In this document: piece by piece, positions 32,013 through 33,316 of the stretch
How the letters are laid out: each line of letters starts with the position of its first letter
Position numbering within the stretch: the stretch's first letter is position 1
DNA from: CAZJJY01 sp964546445
GTDB lineage: Bacteria > Patescibacteriota > Microgenomatia > PFEM01 > JAPLYW01
Assembly (NCBI GenBank): GCA_964546445.1
Contig: CAZJJY010000003.1
Span: 1-33,316, forward strand
Reading direction: 5' to 3'
DNA length: 33,316 bases
The notes under the pieces: model-generated
Told to the model about the DNA's origin: nothing
What the model saw: only the letters and a program-made list of their open reading frames with translations
Databases searched by the model: none
Made by a program: the position numbers and the translations under genes

Positions 32013-32618
32013 TTAAATTTTCTGAAATATCATCTCAAACCATTTCTGACCTCTAATCTTCTGTATGTTCTTATGGATAACCATTAAGCTAATAGGAGCC
32101 AATTCTTTCATTAAACTTGGAGTATATAAATAATTTACTTTTGGTCCTCCCCTGTCTATTATTTTCCTAGCATAGTCACCATATTTTGAGGATATAAAGA
32201 AAATACCACTTTTATTAAGAGATTTTGCAACTTTAACAAGAATGTCCCTCACACTTTTTTTGTCAGAATGAAGCAATGCAGCAAAAGCAAACACAATATC
32301 AATACCACTCGTAAAATTAAGTTTTTCAAAATCAGCTAATACAAATTTAGCTTTTGAAGTCTCTTTTTTTGCAATTTTAATTAACTCTTTTGATAAATCT
32401 ATTCCTAAATAGTCATTTGTTCTCTTAAGAATTTCTTTTGTATCTCTCCCATCACCACAACCCAATTCCAAAACCCTAAGATTTGGTTTATCTACATACG
32501 AAAATGCTTTCTCAATATCAGCAGTTCTGGAACCATACTTCTTAAACTTAGTAGAGTGCGCTTTGCTAGTTCTGTTATAGGTATCGATTGTAATTTCCTT
32601 ATCTAACTTTTTAGTCAT
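32013..32618 (-). CDS. Class I SAM-dependent methyltransferase
   Basis: A 201-aa Rossmann-fold methyltransferase. Motif I is RVLELGCGDGRDT (48-60), followed by the acidic end of strand 2 in YLGIDLSKELI (70-80), FVLADFEKL (92-100) as motif II/III, and IVFAFAALLHSDK as the post-strand-4 region. The substrate cannot be told; small-molecule methyltransferases of the Methyltransf_11/25 type look like this. It is flanked by two copies of a short repeat and has a -10 element 6 nt before its ATG, so its mRNA may be leaderless. Terminator-like structures on both sides suggest it is transcribed alone. Confidence 0.88.
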   Translation of the reverse strand: MTKKLDKEITIDTYNRTSKAHSTKFKKYGSRTADIEKAFSYVDKPNLRVLELGCGDGRDTKEILKRTNDYLGIDLSKELIKIAKKETSKAKFVLADFEKLNFTSGIDIVFAFAALLHSDKKSVRDILVKVAKSLNKSGIFFISSKYGDYARKIIDRGGPKVNYLYTPSLMKELAPISLMVIHKNIQKIRGQKWFEMIFQKI

Positions 32619-32624
32619 ATATCT

Positions 32625-32630
32625 ATTTTA
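32625..32630 (-). promoter_or_regulatory. -10 element of the methyltransferase gene, leaderless arrangement
   Basis: TAAAAT preceded by GG, the same GGTAAAAT as upstream of rpsO, ends 6 nt before the ATG at 32618. No good -35 is seen; the preceding T-rich stretch belongs to the terminator of the upstream gene. Confidence 0.4.
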
Positions 32631-32649
32631 CCAAATAAAAAAAGTCCTT

Positions 32650-32680
32650 AAAACAGGGCTTTCTAGATTCAACTCCCTGC
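32650..32680 (-). terminator. Intrinsic terminator candidate after the reductase-like gene (repeat copy 2)
   Basis: On the minus strand CAGGG (32675-32679) pairs with CCCTG (32654-32658) across a 16-nt loop, followed by TTTT. A competing weaker stem GCCC/GGAC with a following T7 overlaps it (32641-32662). It lies about 60 nt after the end of the reductase-like gene and just before the methyltransferase promoter. Part of it is the second copy of the short repeat at 31955-31988. Confidence 0.5.
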
Positions 32681-32738
32681 TACATACAAACTTAGAACCT
32701 GGTTAATGGAAGACATTATTGCTTTACCCAATATCAAC

Positions 32739-33269
32739 TTATCTATCTAAAGAATAATGATTTTCTACCACACCCGACTTATATGTTTTGCTTTTCGTTA
32801 GTTTTGCGTTTGATAGAGATTTCGTATCACCAAATAACGAAATACCTTCCTTTAGCTCTACTGGCATAGTAAAAATAATCATTTCATCAATTAAGGATTC
32901 TTTAAGGAATTGTTGGACTATACTTGCTCCACCAATTAGCCAGATATTCTTTTTTGACTCATTTTTAGCTTTTGATACAAGTTGATTTAAATCTCCTTGA
33001 AAAAATTCAATGTCTGCCCCATCGGGTTTTTCCAAATTATTGTGCGTAATTACATAAGTTTTTGACCTGTATGGATACGGATTATCAAAACCTAATACTT
33101 GTTTATAAGTATTGGCACCTTGAATATTAATATCAATATTTTCCATGAATTTTTCAGCACCATAATCTTCTCCATTTTCGTTAAATTTATCTAAAAACGA
33201 AACACTACCATCAGGAGATGCAATATATCCATCTTTACTCTGGGCTATATATAAAATTACTTTACTCAT
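32739..33269 (-). CDS. RibD-C / dihydrofolate reductase-like protein
   Basis: A 176-aa NADPH-dependent reductase-fold protein of the RibD C-terminal/YyaP-YwjB type. Visible are MSKVILYIAQSKDGYIASPDG at the N-terminus (given in part), GANTYKQVLG in the middle and the nucleotide-binding IWLIGGASIVQQFL. The YIA.S.DG signature separates it from classical FolA. Its substrate is unknown; these proteins are common accessory genes. I start it at the ATG at 33269, which has GGGA 7 nt upstream; a TTG four codons earlier keeps the frame open. The 35 or so bases up to the right edge of the window are T/A-rich and hold no gene. Confidence 0.85.
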   Translation of the reverse strand: MSKVILYIAQSKDGYIASPDGSVSFLDKFNENGEDYGAEKFMENIDINIQGANTYKQVLGFDNPYPYRSKTYVITHNNLEKPDGADIEFFQGDLNQLVSKAKNESKKNIWLIGGASIVQQFLKESLIDEMIIFTMPVELKEGISLFGDTKSLSNAKLTKSKTYKSGVVENHYSLDR

Positions 33270-33316
33270 TAATATTCCCAAGAAGTGTATTCTTTTGAAC
33301 TTTTTTTCATTTCCCC

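Noticed and set aside
12..33281. Alternative genetic code with UGA read as glycine, as in some CPR groups
   Set aside because: Several genes end at UGA exactly where the next gene begins (ATGA overlaps at 10461 and 29143, and RNase J at 18150), and core proteins show no in-frame UGA, so the standard bacterial code fits.

Overview
The window reads as one stretch of a small, AT-rich, tightly packed bacterial chromosome, most likely from a Candidate Phyla Radiation (Patescibacteria) organism, with a Microgenomates-like lineage my best guess. This rests on habit, not on a database search. Core proteins are cut down: IF-2 has no N-terminal region, AlaS has no C-terminal domain, RNase J is short, and a Lon-type ATPase has no protease. 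S12 has a basic insertion and a long tail. Usual neighbours are missing (no rplJ/rplL before rpoB, no rimP before nusA, no rbfA after infB). There is also a membrane protein with a baseplate-J-like outer part. Genes overlap or sit a few bases apart, UGA works as a stop, and clear Shine-Dalgarno sites are rare. All genes except ispE lie on the minus strand.

Layout in the direction of minus-strand transcription (right to left). At 33269-31624 are three accessory genes: a RibD-C/DHFR-like reductase, a SAM methyltransferase and a CxxC-x17-CxxC zinc protein. At 31515-30147 a DEVD-box RNA helicase is driven by a perfect consensus promoter through a long leader. At 30015-28268 two RimK-like ATP-grasp ligases overlap by 4 nt. 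At 28243-24592 comes a nusA-infB-degenerate DHH operon, with its own promoter and a terminator-like leader hairpin. A 100-N assembly gap interrupts the end of nusA. ispE, on the plus strand, converges on the DHH gene and overlaps its end.

At 23739-15393 rpsO and pnp are followed by the Lon-like ATPase, a family 4 uracil-DNA glycosylase, RNase J, FtsK and a RodZ-like HTH membrane protein. This groups RNA turnover (PNPase, RNase J) with DNA repair and chromosome segregation. At 15371-8218 lies an envelope-oriented run: two small membrane proteins, AlaS, an actin-like/transmembrane/baseplate-J-like fusion, a sortase, RuvX, a small zinc ribbon and MltG. At 8195-12 rpoB, rpoC, rpsL and rpsG form the RNA polymerase/ribosome operon, with a consensus-like promoter and a GC-rich leader hairpin.

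Most of the window is ordinary housekeeping. The least explained items are the 766-aa actin-like/membrane/baseplate-J fusion beside a sortase, the protease-free Lon-like ATPase, the catalytically emptied DHH protein in the infB operon, and the paired ATP-grasp ligases. Several enzymes also have changed key residues: RNase J motif C, the UDG iron-sulfur ligand, and the rifampicin and streptomycin sites of RpoB and S12. I found no CRISPR array, insertion sequence, rRNA or tRNA.
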